A stretch of 7,602 bases of DNA, taken from CAZISM01 sp964541895. Its GTDB lineage: Bacteria; Zhuqueibacterota; Zhuqueibacteria; Residuimicrobiales; Residuimicrobiaceae. The DNA lies in NCBI GenBank assembly GCA_964541895.1, contig CAZISM010000199.1, forward strand, positions 1-7,602. The letters are read 5' to 3'. Each line of letters starts with the position of its first letter. The first letter of the stretch is position 1. Shown in pieces: positions 5,757 to 7,602 of this stretch. A program made the position numbers and the translations under genes. Below the pieces are notes generated by a model. It was not told the DNA's origin. It worked only from the letters and a program-made list of their open reading frames with translations, and ran no database searches.

Positions 5757-6491
5757 ATGAGAAAAGAGATCTATCATCAGCTGGAATTCCTCAAAACGGT
5801 CAACGTCACCGCCGCGGAACTGGCGGAATGGGAAAAGTTGGGACTGATGAAAAGCAACGGACAGATCGACAGCAAAATACCCTTTTATTCGGAACAGCAC
5901 GTTCAGGAGGCGAAGCAGATCAAGGAGCTGCTCGCGATGGGCTATTCGTTGCCTGAGATCCGCAAGATAATGAAAAAAATAGGCTTGCCCAAACTGGAGC
6001 GGCGCCAGGAAGCGGAAAATGAGCAGGATTATCTCACCGTGGGCGAACTGGCGGTGCAGGCGCAGATCAACAACCGCACCATCAAGTACTGGGAAGAACG
6101 CGGCCTGATCACGCCGGACCGTCGCACCAGCGGCGGCTTCCGGCTCTATTCCCGGCATTATGTACAGATCTGCCTGTTGATCAAGGACCTGCAAAATTTC
6201 GGCTATTCGCTGGAACGGATCAAGCTGGTTGCCGACCTGTTTCGCCAATTTATCGCGATTCAGAACGACCGGGCGCGAGCCCTGAATGCGGAGGCGGCGA
6301 TCCGGCAATTGCAGGCCATGGAGCAACACATTCAAGAGCTCTACGACCACATGGCGGTGTTGCGCCAGGGCATCGAACGATGGGACGATCTGCTTAAAAA
6401 AAAGAGAAAGGAGATCCATCAATTCAAAAGCGAGTACACCAACCTCAAGGGCAAAAAAGGCACATCAAAAACGCCCGATTCCGCCGTATAA
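5757..6491 (+). CDS. Transcriptional regulator with two tandem MerR-type DNA-binding domains
   Basis: The protein has 244 residues. The second MerR domain (about 92-165) is canonical: YLTVGELAVQAQINNRTIKY, then WEERGLITPDRR, the wing around GGFRLYS, and a helix ending in GYSLERIKLV. The first (about 9-77) has the same pattern in degenerate form: TAAELAEWEKLGLM, PFYSEQHVQEAKQI, then GYSLPEIRKIMKKI. The C-terminal part (about 165-230) is a heptad-like coiled coil rich in Gln, Glu, Leu and Arg, ending in a Lys-rich tail. No effector-binding domain or cysteine metal site is visible. ATG 5757 has AGGA 6 nt upstream. It diverges from blaI and lies 53 bp before a B12-binding radical SAM gene. Its target is unknown; the radical SAM gene and its own promoter are the first candidates. 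Confidence 0.9.
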   Translation: MRKEIYHQLEFLKTVNVTAAELAEWEKLGLMKSNGQIDSKIPFYSEQHVQEAKQIKELLAMGYSLPEIRKIMKKIGLPKLERRQEAENEQDYLTVGELAVQAQINNRTIKYWEERGLITPDRRTSGGFRLYSRHYVQICLLIKDLQNFGYSLERIKLVADLFRQFIAIQNDRARALNAEAAIRQLQAMEQHIQELYDHMAVLRQGIERWDDLLKKKRKEIHQFKSEYTNLKGKKGTSKTPDSAV

Positions 6492-6544
6492 TGTTCCTTG
6501 CCGACGCATGCCGTCGCTCTAACTCGTTCTGAAAGGACCGCAAC

Positions 6545-7602
6545 ATGCCTAAACTTATTTTTATCGAGCCGCAGGCTCCCAACCTGCACATTTTTTCCCA
6601 ATTCACCCTGCCCAGGCTGGGCTCTCTGATTTTATCCACCATGGCCAAACAACAGGGTTGGCAGGTCCGGGTTTACTTTGAACAGGATCTGGCTATCGAT
6701 TGGGAGGATGTCCGCACCGCCGACCTGGTGGCGGTGTCTACGATCACCTCCACAGCTCCGCGCGCCTATGCCATCTGCGACCGCGTTGCCGCTATGGGCA
6801 TTCCTGCAATCATCGGCGGCCCTCATGTCACGTTTTTACCGCAAGAGGCGTTGCAACACGCCCGGTTTGTCATGCTCGGCGAAGCTGAAATTTCGTTTGC
6901 CGCTTTTCTCAAAGCCTTCCCCGATCGCGCTTTTCGCAGCGTACCTTCCCTGTGCTTTATGGAGCAGGGGAGGATGGTGCAGACGGAACCGTGTGCAGCG
7001 GTCTGCGACCTGGATCAGCTGCCGTTTCCGGATTTCAGCGTGCTCGCTTCGCCGCTGCGACGCCTGGCCGGTAAAAAAATCATACCCATGCAGACGTCGC
7101 GCGGTTGTCCCTATGATTGCGCCTTCTGTTCCGTCACCGGCATGTTCGGCCGCAAGTATCGCTTTCGCTCCAGGGAGAACATACTGGCCGAACTGGAGCG
7201 CTATAACTCGCCGGATAACTATATCTTTTTTTATGACGATAATTTCGCCGCGCATCCGCGGCGAACCAGGGAGCTGCTGAACGGAATGATCGAGCGCGGG
7301 ATCACCTGCCACTGGTCCACCCAGGTGCGGGCGGATATCTGCAAAGATTTGGAGATGGTCCGGCTGATGAAACAGGCCGGCTGCCATACCGTGTTCGTCG
7401 GCTTTGAGTCGGTCAATCCCGCCAGCCTGGAGTCCATGAAGAAGAAGCAGACCATCGACGACATCCAGCGTGCGGCGGTTTTGCTGCGACGCAACGGCAT
7501 CCAGGTCCACGGTATGTTCGTCTACGGCTTTGACGACGATGACTGGCACACGGTCAAGGCGGCGGTGCGCTTTGCCAAACGCACCCGTTTGACCTCTACC
7601 CA
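6545..7602 (+). CDS. B12-binding-domain radical SAM protein (3' end missing)
   Basis: The frame from ATG 6545 is open to the window end (352 codons and part of another). The start is supported by AAAGGA with a 7-nt spacer. Residues about 1-140 form a cobalamin-binding-like Rossmann domain: LPRLGSLILSTMAKQQGW, VAVSTITS, IIGGPHVTF and LGEAEISF. The canonical DxHxxG base-off motif is absent, as in many BchE-type members. The radical SAM domain follows with the 4Fe-4S motif CPYDCAFC (Cys188, Cys192, Cys195), then FFYDDNF, VGFESVN and FVYGFDDDD. Such proteins use cobalamin and S-adenosylmethionine for methylations, ring formation or other radical reactions, often in lipid, pigment or natural-product pathways. 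The substrate cannot be told here. It may share a transcript with the MerR-type gene. Confidence 0.92.
   Translation, partial: MPKLIFIEPQAPNLHIFSQFTLPRLGSLILSTMAKQQGWQVRVYFEQDLAIDWEDVRTADLVAVSTITSTAPRAYAICDRVAAMGIPAIIGGPHVTFLPQEALQHARFVMLGEAEISFAAFLKAFPDRAFRSVPSLCFMEQGRMVQTEPCAAVCDLDQLPFPDFSVLASPLRRLAGKKIIPMQTSRGCPYDCAFCSVTGMFGRKYRFRSRENILAELERYNSPDNYIFFYDDNFAAHPRRTRELLNGMIERGITCHWSTQVRADICKDLEMVRLMKQAGCHTVFVGFESVNPASLESMKKKQTIDDIQRAAVLLRRNGIQVHGMFVYGFDDDDWHTVKAAVRFAKRTRLTST

Noticed and set aside
5700..6422. A 240-codon minus-strand frame opposite the tandem-MerR gene
   Set aside because: No domain seen, while the + strand has a promoter, a ribosome-binding site and MerR motifs.
6487..6492. 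TATAAT at the end of the MerR-type gene as a promoter for the radical SAM gene
   Set aside because: At a 17-bp spacing the upstream hexamer is ATCAAA, a poor -35 match, and the box overlaps the stop codon of the preceding gene. A weak internal promoter is possible but not supported.
6499..6516. CGACG/CGTCG hairpin between the MerR-type and radical SAM genes as a terminator
   Set aside because: The stem is only 5 bp and no T-run follows, so read-through into the radical SAM gene is more likely.
6836..7549. A 237-codon minus-strand frame opposite the radical SAM gene
   Set aside because: The + strand carries the CPYDCAFC cluster motif in a frame open to the window end; the minus frame shows no domain.

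Overview
This looks like an ordinary bacterial chromosome segment that is GC-rich, densely packed and arranged in short operons. No phage, plasmid, CRISPR or transposase gene is visible. The lipoprotein-type sugar-binding protein, the BlaI/M56 regulatory pair and the cobalamin-binding radical SAM protein suggest a free-living heterotroph, possibly anaerobic. The taxon cannot be fixed from the window; a deep-branching lineage near Bacteroidota/Calditrichota/KSB1 is only a guess.

Positions 1-3644 (+ strand) hold the 3' end of an unidentified gene and then a CUT1-type carbohydrate ABC importer: a lipoprotein solute-binding protein (181-1494), a MalF/UgpA-like permease (1969-2844) and a MalG/UgpE-like permease (2841-3644, overlapping by ATGA). 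No ATPase gene is present, so a shared ATPase encoded elsewhere is likely. A 474-bp gap between binding protein and first permease is unusual. It contains an almost open frame that looks like decayed coding or repeat DNA, a 24-codon ORF with a strong ribosome-binding site, and a LacI-type operator-like sequence.

Positions 3671-5541 (- strand) hold a BlaI/MecI-family repressor and, overlapping it by ATGA, a 493-residue membrane protein that joins an M56 (BlaR1-type) zinc protease to a C-terminal M23 (LytM-type) peptidoglycan endopeptidase with all metal and catalytic residues present. The pair is read from a clear promoter (TTGACA-16-TATATT) that carries a perfect 15-bp BlaI-type dyad. Inside the fusion gene, a strong Shine-Dalgarno sequence precedes an in-frame ATG followed by a signal-peptide-like segment, so the M23 domain might also be made as a separate exported enzyme. 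This locus is the most interesting part of the window: it resembles a cell-wall stress circuit in which the usual penicillin-binding sensor is replaced by a wall hydrolase.

Positions 5757-7602 (+ strand), divergent from blaI, hold a regulator with two tandem MerR-type DNA-binding domains and a coiled-coil tail. It has its own promoter (TTGCTT-17-TATAAT) with dyad sequences around the start site. A B12-binding radical SAM protein follows 53 bp downstream and runs off the window end. The two may be co-transcribed.
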